Shown here: piece after piece, positions 4,844-11,894 of the stretch
Layout of the letters: the number at the start of each line of letters is the position of its first letter
Numbering within the stretch: position 1 is the first letter of the stretch
NCBI GenBank assembly: GCA_964454255.1
Contig: CAYVSY010000032.1
Coordinates: 1-11,968 of the forward strand
DNA: 11,968 bases
Source: CAYVSY01 sp964454255
Lineage (GTDB): Bacteria; Bacillota_I; Bacilli_A; RF39; UBA660
Direction of reading: 5' to 3'
Notes under the pieces: model-generated
Database searches by the model: none
Told to the model about the DNA's origin: nothing
Seen by the model: the letters and a program-made list of their open reading frames with translations, nothing else
Translations under genes and position numbers: made by a program

Positions 4844-7039
4844 ATGAAAGAAAAAATAATTGAAACATTGAAAAAAAGTGAACCAATTTTCTTTGATACG
4901 ATGAAATTGAATGATATGATTGGTTTAAAAACAGTTGAAGAATATAAGGAATTATGTGAAACATTAAATGTTCTTGTGAATGAAACGATTCTTTATAAAA
5001 GTAAAAAAGATAAATATTCATTATTTGAAAATAGTCATTTATTAAAAGGTCAAATTATGGTTAATAAAGCTGGTAATGGTTTTGTTGATACTAATTTAGA
5101 AAAAGATATATTTATTAGTAGTAATAATTTAAATGGGGCTTTAAATGGTGATACTGTAACTTTGGAATTAATTAAAAATGATTCTGAGGGTAAAATTGTT
5201 AGTATAATAAAGAGAAATACTAAAGTCTTTGTGGGTAGTTTTTTTGAAAAAGAAGGAAAGTATTATGTTCGAGCTTTAAATAAAAAAGGAAATGATATTT
5301 TAATTCCTGAAGGTAAAACAAAAGGAGCTGTTGATGGGCATATTGTTGTTGTTAAACCATCCGAAGATGTTAAAGCAAATGGTTATTTTGGTGAAGTAAC
5401 ACAAATAGTATGTCATAAAGATGATGTTGTTCGTGATAGTAATGATGATATTGGAATGAACATTATATTATATGAAAATGGATTTAATCCTAAATTTTCT
5501 GACTTATGTGAAGAGGAAGCATCAAAATTAAATGTTCCTATTACGCAAGCTGATATAATTGGTCGAAAAGATTTAAGAGATAAAATTATTTATACTATTG
5601 ATGGAGCAGATACAAAAGATATTGATGATGCTATATCATATGAATTATTGCCAAATGGTAATGCTTTGGTTGGCGTTCATATTGCCGACGTTAGTAATTA
5701 CGTTAAAGAAGGTAGTATTATTGATGAAGAAGCGTATGAAAGAGGAACAAGCGTATATCAAACTGATCGTTCGACACCAATGCTTCCTAGAAGTTTATCT
5801 AATGGCATTTGTTCATTAAATCCTAATACGGATAGGCTAGCATTTTCTTGTTTGATGGAAATTAATTATTGTGGTGAAGTTATTAACTATGAATTATGTG
5901 AATCAATTATTCAATCTAAAATTAAAATGACTTATGATAAAGTAAATGATATTCTTGATAATAATCATTTTGATGATGAATATGCACCATTTGTTGAATC
6001 ATTAAAAAATTTAAAAAGAATTGCGGATATAAGACGAAGAAAAAGAGTAAGCAATGGCGCTATTGAATTTAAGGGCGTAGAAGCTAAAATTATTGTTGAT
6101 GAACATAATGTTCCTATTGATATAATTAAAGTGGTTCAAAAATCTGGTAATTTATTAATTGAAGATTTAATGCTTTTAGCTAATGAAACAGTTACAAGAG
6201 CTGCTGATTCTAAGATGGCACCATTTATTTATCGTGTTCATGGTGAACCAAACAAAGAAAAAACAGAAAAATTAATTGCTTTTTTACAAAAGAAAGGATT
6301 AAATATTAAAAAATTAAAAGATTATAATCGTCAATTTCAAAATATTGTTGATGAAATTAACAGAAAAACTTCTGATGAAGAAACTGAAATATTAAATCAA
6401 CTTGCGATTAGATCAAATGCTAAAGCTATATATTCAGCTAAAAATATTGGACATTTTGGACTTGCTTTAGAACAATATTGTCACTTTACTTCTCCAATAA
6501 GAAGATATCCTGATTTAATGGTTCATAGAATATTAAAAGCATTAGTTCTTACTGTTCCAACGGCATTTGAAATTGAAAAATATGGTTCTACGGTGGAACG
6601 TATTGCGGCTCATTGTTCTGAGAAAGAAAAAGATGCTGATAATTGTGAAAGAGATGCTGATAAGAGGAAAAAAGCTGAATATATGGAAAACAATTTTATT
6701 GATGCTGAATTTAATGGAGTTATTAGTGGTGTTCAACAATATGGAATATTTGTTACTTTACCAAATACTGTTGAAGGATTAATTTCTCTTGAAGATTTAC
6801 CTCGTGATAGATATGAATATGATAAAGATACAGAAACATTATATGGAACAAGAAGTAGACGTGCTTTTAGATATGGTGATAAGGTTAAAATAAAAGTTCT
6901 TAGAGCTTCTAAAGAGACGAGCCTAATTGATTTTAAGTTAATAGAAGAAAAGGTGTATGAAAGATATGAAAGTATTAAACCTAGTAAGGCAAATTATAGA
7001 AACGAACCAAAAAAGAAGAAAAAAAGAAAAGATAATTAA
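4844..7039 (+). CDS. rnr: Ribonuclease R, 3'-5' exoribonuclease
   Basis: Degrades structured RNA from the 3' end and, with SmpB, takes part in clearing non-stop mRNAs. The order of domains in the 731 residues is: N-terminal winged-helix-like segment (1-60), cold-shock OB domains (about 65-190), RNB catalytic domain (about 245-570) and an S1 domain (about 620-700), ending in a Lys-rich tail. The catalytic cluster IDGADTKDIDDAI gives Asp253, Asp259, Asp261 and Asp262, matching the four metal-binding Asp of the family. HFTSPIRRYPDLMVHR (547-562) is the conserved C-terminal RNB motif. The start has an AGAGGGTG ribosome site. It follows secG and precedes smpB after two inserted genes. Its last 83 nt overlap the open frame of the first CapA-like gene. 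Confidence 0.97.
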   Translation: MKEKIIETLKKSEPIFFDTMKLNDMIGLKTVEEYKELCETLNVLVNETILYKSKKDKYSLFENSHLLKGQIMVNKAGNGFVDTNLEKDIFISSNNLNGALNGDTVTLELIKNDSEGKIVSIIKRNTKVFVGSFFEKEGKYYVRALNKKGNDILIPEGKTKGAVDGHIVVVKPSEDVKANGYFGEVTQIVCHKDDVVRDSNDDIGMNIILYENGFNPKFSDLCEEEASKLNVPITQADIIGRKDLRDKIIYTIDGADTKDIDDAISYELLPNGNALVGVHIADVSNYVKEGSIIDEEAYERGTSVYQTDRSTPMLPRSLSNGICSLNPNTDRLAFSCLMEINYCGEVINYELCESIIQSKIKMTYDKVNDILDNNHFDDEYAPFVESLKNLKRIADIRRRKRVSNGAIEFKGVEAKIIVDEHNVPIDIIKVVQKSGNLLIEDLMLLANETVTRAADSKMAPFIYRVHGEPNKEKTEKLIAFLQKKGLNIKKLKDYNRQFQNIVDEINRKTSDEETEILNQLAIRSNAKAIYSAKNIGHFGLALEQYCHFTSPIRRYPDLMVHRILKALVLTVPTAFEIEKYGSTVERIAAHCSEKEKDADNCERDADKRKKAEYMENNFIDAEFNGVISGVQQYGIFVTLPNTVEGLISLEDLPRDRYEYDKDTETLYGTRSRRAFRYGDKVKIKVLRASKETSLIDFKLIEEKVYERYESIKPSKANYRNEPKKKKKRKDN

Positions 7040-8219
7040 AATTATTATATTAATTATGGGATTCTTTTTTCTAACAGGTTGTTCTTCTAATGAAGAACAA
7101 GCACCAATAATCACGACAACTACAAAAGAAGTTCCTATTGTTAATAAATTAAGCATGGTGATGGTAGGAGATGCTTTAATTCATGATTCGGTTTATAATG
7201 ATGCATATAATAATTCAACTAAGACATACGATTTCACTAAACAATTAGAGCTTATCAAACCAATAATTAGTTCATATGATTTAGCTTTTTATAATCAAGA
7301 AACAATTTTAGGTGGGACAACTTTAGGATTATCTAATTATCCAGCCTTTAATTCTCCCCAAGAAGTAGGAGATGCCTTTATTGATGCCGGATTTAATTTG
7401 GTTTCAACGGCTACTAATCATAGTTATGATAAAAAAGAAAAAGGTATTTTAGTATCTAGGGAGTATTGGCTAAGTAAAGAAAATAGTGGTGTTATTGCGG
7501 CTGGAACTTATAATTCTGAAAGTGATCGAAATAAGGAACGAATATATGAAAAAAATGGTATAAAATATGCATTTTTTGCTTATACGAAAAGAGTTAATGC
7601 CGTTAGTCTTCCATCTTCAAAAAAATATTTATTAAATATTTATGATGAAGAACAAGTTAAGAAAGATGTTGAATCAGTTCGTGACAAAGTAGATGTTGTT
7701 CTGGTATCTATGCATTGGGGAAAAGATGTAACGAGTTATATTAATCCTAGTGCTGAACCATGGTCAATTGGAGATTATAAACCAGGAAGTGGTAATAATC
7801 CTAAAGAGCAAGCTAAATATTTAGCGAGTTTGGGTGTAGATATAGTAATTGGTCATCATCCACATATTATTCAACCGATTGAATGGATTGATGGGACATT
7901 AGTTGTTTATTCTTTGGGTAATATAATTTCTGCTCAAGCAAGTTCTTCAAATTATAATAAAATAGTTGGTGTTATGACTAGTGTTGATATTGTAAAAACA
8001 ACTTTTCAAGGGAAAACAACAATAACGTTAGAAAATTTAGATAATGAACTTACTTATTGTTATCATAATAGTAGTTATCGTGATTTTAAAATTGTGCCAT
8101 TTAGTAAAATGAATGAAATTTATAATAAAAACTATATTAGTTTGTATAATAAATATAGTGAGATTCTAAAAATGTATGATGAAAGCATTAGTGTTAAACC
8201 TTTAAATGTGAGTGATTAA
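6957..8219 (+). CDS. CapA-family (PGA_cap) lipoprotein, metallophosphatase-like fold
   Basis: Member of the family of CapA/PgsA-type proteins first known from poly-gamma-glutamate capsule synthesis; outside that system the role is usually unknown. A basic stretch (residues 19-25) precedes a hydrophobic run (26-38) and the lipobox LTGC, with Cys42 as the predicted lipid site, so the domain faces outward. Metallophosphatase-like motifs in order: GDALIHD (71-77), NQE (113-115), TNH (153-155), SMHWG (251-255), GHHPH (299-303) and YSLGN (318-322). A loop of about 18 extra residues (roughly 257-283) after SMHWG is absent from the next paralogue. The start is uncertain: AGG at 6951-6953 is 3 nt before this ATG and 12 nt before the ATG at 6966, both imperfect, and either leaves an unusually long n-region within the 3' end of rnr. 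The stop is 1 nt from the next start. Confidence 0.88.
   Translation: MKDMKVLNLVRQIIETNQKRRKKEKIIKIIILIMGFFFLTGCSSNEEQAPIITTTTKEVPIVNKLSMVMVGDALIHDSVYNDAYNNSTKTYDFTKQLELIKPIISSYDLAFYNQETILGGTTLGLSNYPAFNSPQEVGDAFIDAGFNLVSTATNHSYDKKEKGILVSREYWLSKENSGVIAAGTYNSESDRNKERIYEKNGIKYAFFAYTKRVNAVSLPSSKKYLLNIYDEEQVKKDVESVRDKVDVVLVSMHWGKDVTSYINPSAEPWSIGDYKPGSGNNPKEQAKYLASLGVDIVIGHHPHIIQPIEWIDGTLVVYSLGNIISAQASSSNYNKIVGVMTSVDIVKTTFQGKTTITLENLDNELTYCYHNSSYRDFKIVPFSKMNEIYNKNYISLYNKYSEILKMYDESISVKPLNVSD
7257..7312 (+). repeat. Near-identical segment shared by the two CapA-like genes, copy 1
   Basis: This 56-nt segment and 8485-8540 differ at a single base (TTA versus TTG for leucine). It encodes the strand and loop around the NQE motif. 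The surrounding gene sequence is clearly more diverged, so this marks a tandem duplication and possibly local gene conversion. Confidence 0.85.
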
Positions 8220-8220
8220 T

Positions 8221-9384
8221 ATGAAAAAGAAAATAGTAGTTTTAATTGGTTTATCAATTATTATATTTGGTGGCTTAAGCTACTATTTTTATAATGGCAA
8301 TCAAAATGGAAATCAAAAACTAAATAAAAATGATGGATCAAAAGAAAATGATTCTACATTAATAAATACAAATAAACTTAGTTTAATAATGGTAGGAGAT
8401 GCTATTGGGCATGAATCTGTTTATAAAGATGCTTATGATAAAGTAACTAATATTTATAATTTTTCTAAGCAATTAGAACTTGTTAAACCAATAATTAGTT
8501 CATATGATTTGGCTTTTTATAATCAAGAAACAATTTTAGGAGGAAATCAATTAGGTGTTAGTGGTTATCCATTATTTAATTCACCTTTTGAAATGGGCGA
8601 TGCTTTTATTGATGCTGGATTTAATTTAGTTTCAACAGCTACTAATCATACTTTTGATAAGGGTGAAGTGGCAGTTATTAATTCATATAATTATTGGAAT
8701 AAAAAAGATGTTTTAATGTCTGGAAGTTATAATGATATTTTTAATAGAGAAGTTATTGAAATAAAAGAAAAAAATAATATAAAATATGCATTACTTTCCT
8801 ATACATATGGTAGTAATGTTTCGGTTTCTAATATGAAACTTTTAAATATTTATTCTAATCAACAAGCTAAAAAAGATATTGAATCTGTTCGAGATAAAGT
8901 TGATTTACTTATAGTTTCAATGCATTGGGGAGAAGAATATAAATCTGTTACTGAAATACAAATTAACCAAGCTAAATACTTATCGAGTTTAGGAGTAGAT
9001 ATAATAATAGGCCATCATCCTCATGTTATTCAACCAGTTGAATGGATTGATAAAACATTAGTTTTATATTCTTTAGGTAATTTTTTATCAAGTCAATATC
9101 AAACGGATTATTATAATAAAGTAGTTGGTTTAATGAGTTCGGTTGATATTGTAAAAGAGAACGATAAAATAACTATTCAAAATCTTGAAAATGAATTAAT
9201 ATATAATTATTATGAAAATAATCCTAATATAGATTTAAGAGATAATATTAAGATTATTCCGTTTAGTTTAATTGATAAAACTTTTTTGTCAGAATATAAA
9301 GAAGTTTATGAAAAATATAAAAAAATAGTTCAAAATATGGATAATAGTATAAGTGTTTTAAAATATAAAGAAAATGGTGATTGA
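8221..9384 (+). CDS. CapA-family (PGA_cap) protein with N-terminal membrane anchor
   Basis: Tandem paralogue of the preceding gene, 387 residues. MKKK is followed by a hydrophobic span (about 5-24) with no lipobox cysteine, so the domain is probably held outside the cell by an uncleaved anchor; an Asn/Lys/Ser linker (25-50) follows. Motifs: GDAIGHE (59-65), NQE (101-103), TNH (141-143), SMHWGEEY (233-240), GHHPH (264-268) and YSLGN (283-287). The HWGEEY form is the usual one in the family, unlike HWGKD in the first copy. The ATG at 8221 is preferred over an in-frame GTG at 8212, because it lies 1 nt after the previous stop and gives a normal signal-anchor; its ribosome site (GAGTGAT) is weak, so coupling is likely. 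The end supplies the ribosome site of smpB. The substrate is unknown. Confidence 0.9.
   Translation: MKKKIVVLIGLSIIIFGGLSYYFYNGNQNGNQKLNKNDGSKENDSTLINTNKLSLIMVGDAIGHESVYKDAYDKVTNIYNFSKQLELVKPIISSYDLAFYNQETILGGNQLGVSGYPLFNSPFEMGDAFIDAGFNLVSTATNHTFDKGEVAVINSYNYWNKKDVLMSGSYNDIFNREVIEIKEKNNIKYALLSYTYGSNVSVSNMKLLNIYSNQQAKKDIESVRDKVDLLIVSMHWGEEYKSVTEIQINQAKYLSSLGVDIIIGHHPHVIQPVEWIDKTLVLYSLGNFLSSQYQTDYYNKVVGLMSSVDIVKENDKITIQNLENELIYNYYENNPNIDLRDNIKIIPFSLIDKTFLSEYKEVYEKYKKIVQNMDNSISVLKYKENGD
8485..8540 (+). repeat. Near-identical segment shared by the two CapA-like genes, copy 2
   Basis: Second copy of the 56-nt segment at 7257-7312, with one mismatch. Identity at synonymous positions is the point of interest: protein-level constraint alone would not keep them so alike. 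Confidence 0.85.
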
Positions 9385-9385
9385 A

Positions 9386-9823
9386 ATGGAAATATTAAAT
9401 AGAAAAGCTAGATTTGATTATGAGATTGACGAAACAATAGAGGCAGGAATAGTTCTTACTGGAACGGAAATAAAATCAATTAGAAATGGTAAAATTAATA
9501 TAAGAGATAGTTATGCTATTATTCGAAATAATGAATTATATTTACTTAATGCTCATATTTCTTTATATGATGAAGGTTCTATATTTAATCATGATGAAAA
9601 TCGAACAAGAAAATTATTAGTTCATAAAAAAGAAATAAAAAAATTAAAAGATCGTATAGAAATGGAAGGATGGACGTTAATTCCTTTAAAAATATATTTT
9701 AAAAGGAATTATGCTAAAGTATTAATAGGCATAGCTAAAGGTAAAAAAAATTATGATAAAAGACAAACAATAAAGGAACGTGACATAAAAAGAGAAATGG
9801 ATAAAATGATTAAATATAAATGA
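9386..9823 (+). CDS. smpB: SsrA-binding protein SmpB
   Basis: Binds tmRNA and delivers it to stalled ribosomes for trans-translation. The 145 residues cover the whole family: NRKAR near the N-terminus (5-9), AGIVLTGTEIKSIR (20-33), DSYA (41-44), ENRTRKLLVHKKEI (71-84) and the basic C-terminal tail starting near YDKRQTIKERD (123-133), which enters the ribosome. The residue after NRKAR is Phe10, where many homologues have His. The start at 9386 is chosen over the ATG at 9374 because GGTGAT sits just before it and it follows the CapA-like stop by 1 nt; homologues also align from here. No tmRNA gene (ssrA) is seen in the window. The stop overlaps the next start as ATGA. Confidence 0.96.
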   Translation: MEILNRKARFDYEIDETIEAGIVLTGTEIKSIRNGKINIRDSYAIIRNNELYLLNAHISLYDEGSIFNHDENRTRKLLVHKKEIKKLKDRIEMEGWTLIPLKIYFKRNYAKVLIGIAKGKKNYDKRQTIKERDIKREMDKMIKYK

Positions 9824-10695
9824 TAAAGTGTTCTATTTGTCCAAGAGAGTGTTCTAAAAATAAAAAAAATTATTGTTCTAAAAATAATATGATAAGAATT
9901 GCGAAAACTGATTTATTTTATTATGAAGAACCTTGTATTTCTAACAAATACGGAAGTGGAACTATTTTCTTTAGTGGCTGCAATTTAAAATGTGTTTTTT
10001 GTCAAAATTATGAAATAAGTTTTAATAATACTGGTTTAGATGTATCAATTGAAAGATTATCTCAGATAATGATTGAACTTCAGGGGAAAGGCGCTAAGAA
10101 TATTAATTTAGTTAGTCCTATGCATTATATTGTTGAAATAGCTAAAAGTATTATTTTAGCTAAAGGGAATGGATTAATTATTCCTATTATATATAATACA
10201 AACGCTTATGAAAAGGTAACTAGTTTAAAAATATTAGATGGATTAATTGATGTTTATTTACCAGATATGAAATATTGTAGTGAAGAATATGCAATTAAAT
10301 ATTCAAATGCATCTGATTATTTTATTATTGCCTCACAAGCAATAGAAGAAATGTATAGACAAGTAGGCCATATACAGTTTGATTCTGATGGTTATATTAA
10401 AAGAGGATTAATTGTGAGACATTTAATTATGCCAGGAATGATTAATGATAGTAAAAAGATATTAAAATATTTATATAAAACATATGGTAATAATATATAT
10501 TTAAGTATTATGAATCAATGGACTCCAACTAAAAATTTAAAAAAATATGCTGAAATTAATCGAAATTTAAGTAATAAAGAATATGATGAGGTTGTTAATT
10601 ATGCTATAAAATTAGGAATTGAAAAGGCTTATGTTCAAGAAGAAGATTCAAATTCATTAGTATATGTTCCTGATTTTGATGGCTCTGGGGTGTGA
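9820..10695 (+). CDS. Radical SAM protein, PflX-like (COG1313 type)
   Basis: Radical SAM enzyme related to pyruvate formate-lyase activating proteins, of the poorly characterised PflX group. Residues 54-61 hold the CX3CX2C motif (Cys54, Cys58, Cys61) that binds the 4Fe-4S cluster and SAM. An extra N-terminal cysteine set, Cys4, Cys7, Cys11 and Cys19, could bind zinc or a second cluster. NTNAYE (126-131), DVYLPDMKY (144-152) and RHLIMPG (200-206) line up with the usual barrel strands, and the end VYVPDFDGSGV is typical of the group. The length of 291 residues is normal. The start overlaps the smpB stop (ATGA) and has no good ribosome site, so translation is probably coupled. No pyruvate formate-lyase or other obvious substrate protein is nearby, and the reaction is unknown. 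Confidence 0.88.
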   Translation: MIKCSICPRECSKNKKNYCSKNNMIRIAKTDLFYYEEPCISNKYGSGTIFFSGCNLKCVFCQNYEISFNNTGLDVSIERLSQIMIELQGKGAKNINLVSPMHYIVEIAKSIILAKGNGLIIPIIYNTNAYEKVTSLKILDGLIDVYLPDMKYCSEEYAIKYSNASDYFIIASQAIEEMYRQVGHIQFDSDGYIKRGLIVRHLIMPGMINDSKKILKYLYKTYGNNIYLSIMNQWTPTKNLKKYAEINRNLSNKEYDEVVNYAIKLGIEKAYVQEEDSNSLVYVPDFDGSGV

Positions 10696-10729
10696 AAATT
10701 TTTATAAATAAATATTTAAAAAATAAAAA

Positions 10730-10758
10730 AAGTTCTTATAAAATAAGAACTTATTTTT
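10730..10758. terminator. Bidirectional terminator between the rnr-smpB operon and tRNA-Met
   Basis: A 9-bp stem AAGTTCTTA/TAAGAACTT (10730-10738 with 10744-10752, 5-nt loop) is flanked by ATTTTT on the plus side and by an A-run (10723-10729 region) that gives a U-tract on the minus side. It sits between convergent units: the radical SAM gene ends at 10695 and tRNA-Met ends at 10763. Confidence 0.85.
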
Positions 10759-10762
10759 CTTA

Positions 10763-10839
10763 TGGTAGCGACGGAGGGGATTGAACCCCCGACCTATCGG
10801 GTATGAACCGATCGCTCTAGCCAGCTGAGCTACATCGCC
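10763..10839 (-). tRNA. tRNA-Met (anticodon CAT), elongator type
   Basis: A 77-nt cloverleaf with encoded CCA. Acceptor GGCGATG/CGTCGCT includes a G1-U72 wobble; D stem GCTC/GAGC; anticodon stem ATCGG/CCGAT encloses TTCATAC. The anticodon stem lacks the three G-C pairs of initiator tRNA, and the sequence closely resembles the elongator tRNA-Met of Bacillus as remembered. A lysidine-modified tRNA-Ile (CAT) is the alternative but fits less well. Confidence 0.93.
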
Positions 10840-10857
10840 ATAAAAGTAGGCATTAAT

Positions 10858-10886
10858 AATATATCAAATTTCTTAAAGTTTTACAA
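10858..10886 (-). promoter_or_regulatory. Promoter of tRNA-Met
   Basis: On the minus strand -35 TTGTAA (10881-10886), a 17-nt spacer and -10 TATATT (10858-10863) with an extended TG (TGATATATT). Transcription would start near 10851, about 12 nt before the mature tRNA. Confidence 0.7.
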
Positions 10887-10916
10887 TACTTTTTTAAGAA
10901 AATGTAATTAAATTTG
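10865..10916. repeat. Nested inverted repeat in the tRNA-Met / hydrolase divergent region
   Basis: TTTCTTAAA (10869-10877) is matched by its inverse TTTAAGAAA (10893-10901), and just outside CAAATTT (10865-10871) is matched by AAATTTG (10910-10916). The inner loop of 15 nt contains the -35 of tRNA-Met. It could be an operator or a cruciform; strong AT bias makes chance a real alternative. Confidence 0.4.
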
Positions 10917-10941
10917 AGAAATACCATATTTTTACAATTTA

Positions 10942-10950
10942 TGATATAAT
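10942..10950 (+). promoter_or_regulatory. Extended -10 promoter of the metallo-hydrolase gene
   Basis: TGATATAAT (TATAAT at 10945-10950) is within the same ATGATATAAT core found before proS and secG. No -35 is visible at the right distance. Transcription from about 10957 rules out the upstream ATG at 10955 as the start codon. Confidence 0.6.
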
Positions 10951-10969
10951 TTAGATGGGTGATGGGACT

Positions 10970-11497
10970 ATGAAAATAAAATGGTTAAAAGTGGGTTTTT
11001 TACAATGCAATTGTTATATACTAATTAAAGGATTAGATGCTTTAATTATTGATCCTGGTGATAATTTTGACCTTATTGAAAAAAACATAATTGATTATAA
11101 TGTCGTTGGAATAATTATTACTCATAATCATTTTGATCATATTGGAGCTTTAAATCAACTTGTTAATAAATATGATATTAAAGTTTACAATAAAAATAAC
11201 TTAAAAGATAAAGAATATAATATAGGATTATTTAACTTTGAAATTATATCAACTCCAGGTCATTCAAGTGATTCTATTATTATTTATTTTAAAGAAGAAA
11301 AGATTATGTTTGTTGGTGATTTTATATTTAAGAATAATGTTGGTCGAGTTGATGGACCAACGGGTAGTTATGATGATTTACTTACCAGTATTAAAAAAAT
11401 AAAAACATATGATAAAAAAATTGTTATATATACTGGTCATGGCGAAAAGACAAAATTGATTGATGAAATAAATAGTAATCCATATTTTAGTGAATAA
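10970..11497 (+). CDS. Metallo-beta-lactamase-fold hydrolase (glyoxalase II-like)
   Basis: Cytosolic metal-dependent hydrolase of the small YqgX/YcbL/GloB-like group; such proteins often cleave thioesters such as hydroxyacylglutathione-type substrates, but the true substrate here is unknown. The 175 residues show the binuclear metal site: THNHFDH (His52, His54, Asp56, His57), TPGHS (His98), GD (Asp117) and GHG (His157). NVGRVDGPTGS (123-133) is the usual loop of the group. It has no signal peptide. The start at 10970 is preferred over the in-frame ATG at 10955 because GGGTGAT lies 6 nt before it and the likely transcription start is downstream of 10955. It is the first gene of a plus-strand unit, with the next gene 30 nt after the stop. 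Confidence 0.92.
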   Translation: MKIKWLKVGFLQCNCYILIKGLDALIIDPGDNFDLIEKNIIDYNVVGIIITHNHFDHIGALNQLVNKYDIKVYNKNNLKDKEYNIGLFNFEIISTPGHSSDSIIIYFKEEKIMFVGDFIFKNNVGRVDGPTGSYDDLLTSIKKIKTYDKKIVIYTGHGEKTKLIDEINSNPYFSE

Positions 11498-11527
11498 AAA
11501 ATTTAAAAATTGAAAAGGAGAATAACT

Positions 11528-11887
11528 ATGACGAAATCAAAAATTTATTGGATAAAAGAAATAGCAGCTAAAAATTTAGTTAAAATTTATGAATGTTTAA
11601 ATCAAGAATTAACTGGTTCTGTCAATAATAAAATTTCAATTGATTGTGATTGTGATTGTGATGCTAATCCTAAAAATCCAAAAATAAATAATTTGGGTAT
11701 TTATGCTTTTTTAGATTCAGAAGATTTAGATAAATGTTGTTATGATGAGGTTATGAATTCTAATGATCCGGGAGTTAAATTATTAATTAATCGAATTAAT
11801 GAAAAACATGGAACTAGAATTATTGAATATGCAGAAGAACTCGGACTTGGTTCGACCAATTATGAAATTCTTAATATTGATAAATAG
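11528..11887 (+). CDS. Short DUF362-like protein lacking the family's middle
   Basis: 119 residues starting at an ATG with AAGGAG 8 nt upstream. Residues 54-119 resemble the C-terminal part of DUF362 proteins: NLGIYAFLDSEDLDKCCYDEV, then HGTRIIEYAEELGLGS (94-109) and a short end. Residues 1-30 (SKIYW, then NLVKIYECLNQ) resemble the N-terminus of the same family. Full members are about 350-400 residues, so some 250 central residues seem missing although the frame is open and codon use is normal. At the joint lies DCDCDCD (39-45), a cysteine-rich stretch encoded by a hexanucleotide repeat; cysteines 40, 42, 44, 70 and 71 could bind a metal. It is an internally deleted but maintained gene, or a genuine mini-family. 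The DUF362 assignment is from remembered family pattern. Confidence 0.75.
   Translation: MTKSKIYWIKEIAAKNLVKIYECLNQELTGSVNNKISIDCDCDCDANPKNPKINNLGIYAFLDSEDLDKCCYDEVMNSNDPGVKLLINRINEKHGTRIIEYAEELGLGSTNYEILNIDK
11641..11662 (+). repeat. TGATTG hexanucleotide repeat inside the DUF362-like gene
   Basis: Three perfect tandem copies of TGATTG (11641-11658) followed by TGAT. In frame it encodes alternating Asp-Cys, so slippage would add or remove Asp-Cys pairs without shifting the frame. Confidence 0.8.
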
Positions 11888-11894
11888 GTGAAAA

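Noticed and set aside
4791..5021. Minus-strand open frame over the start of rnr
   Set aside because: It opposes the rnr promoter and ribosome site and reads as a shadow of the rnr codons.
5598..5819. Plus-strand open frame of 73 codons inside rnr
   Set aside because: Covers the conserved catalytic part of RNase R in another frame, with no homology or ribosome site.
6542..6782. Open frames on both strands inside the S1 region of rnr
   Set aside because: Low-complexity translations that follow from the rnr codons; no independent support.
6938..7156. Minus-strand open frame across the rnr/CapA junction
   Set aside because: Antisense to two confident genes; the hydrophobic look comes from the signal peptide DNA read backwards.
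9824..10760. tmRNA (ssrA) expected after smpB
   Set aside because: The space is filled by the radical SAM gene and a terminator; no tRNA-like tmRNA ends or tag reading frame found.
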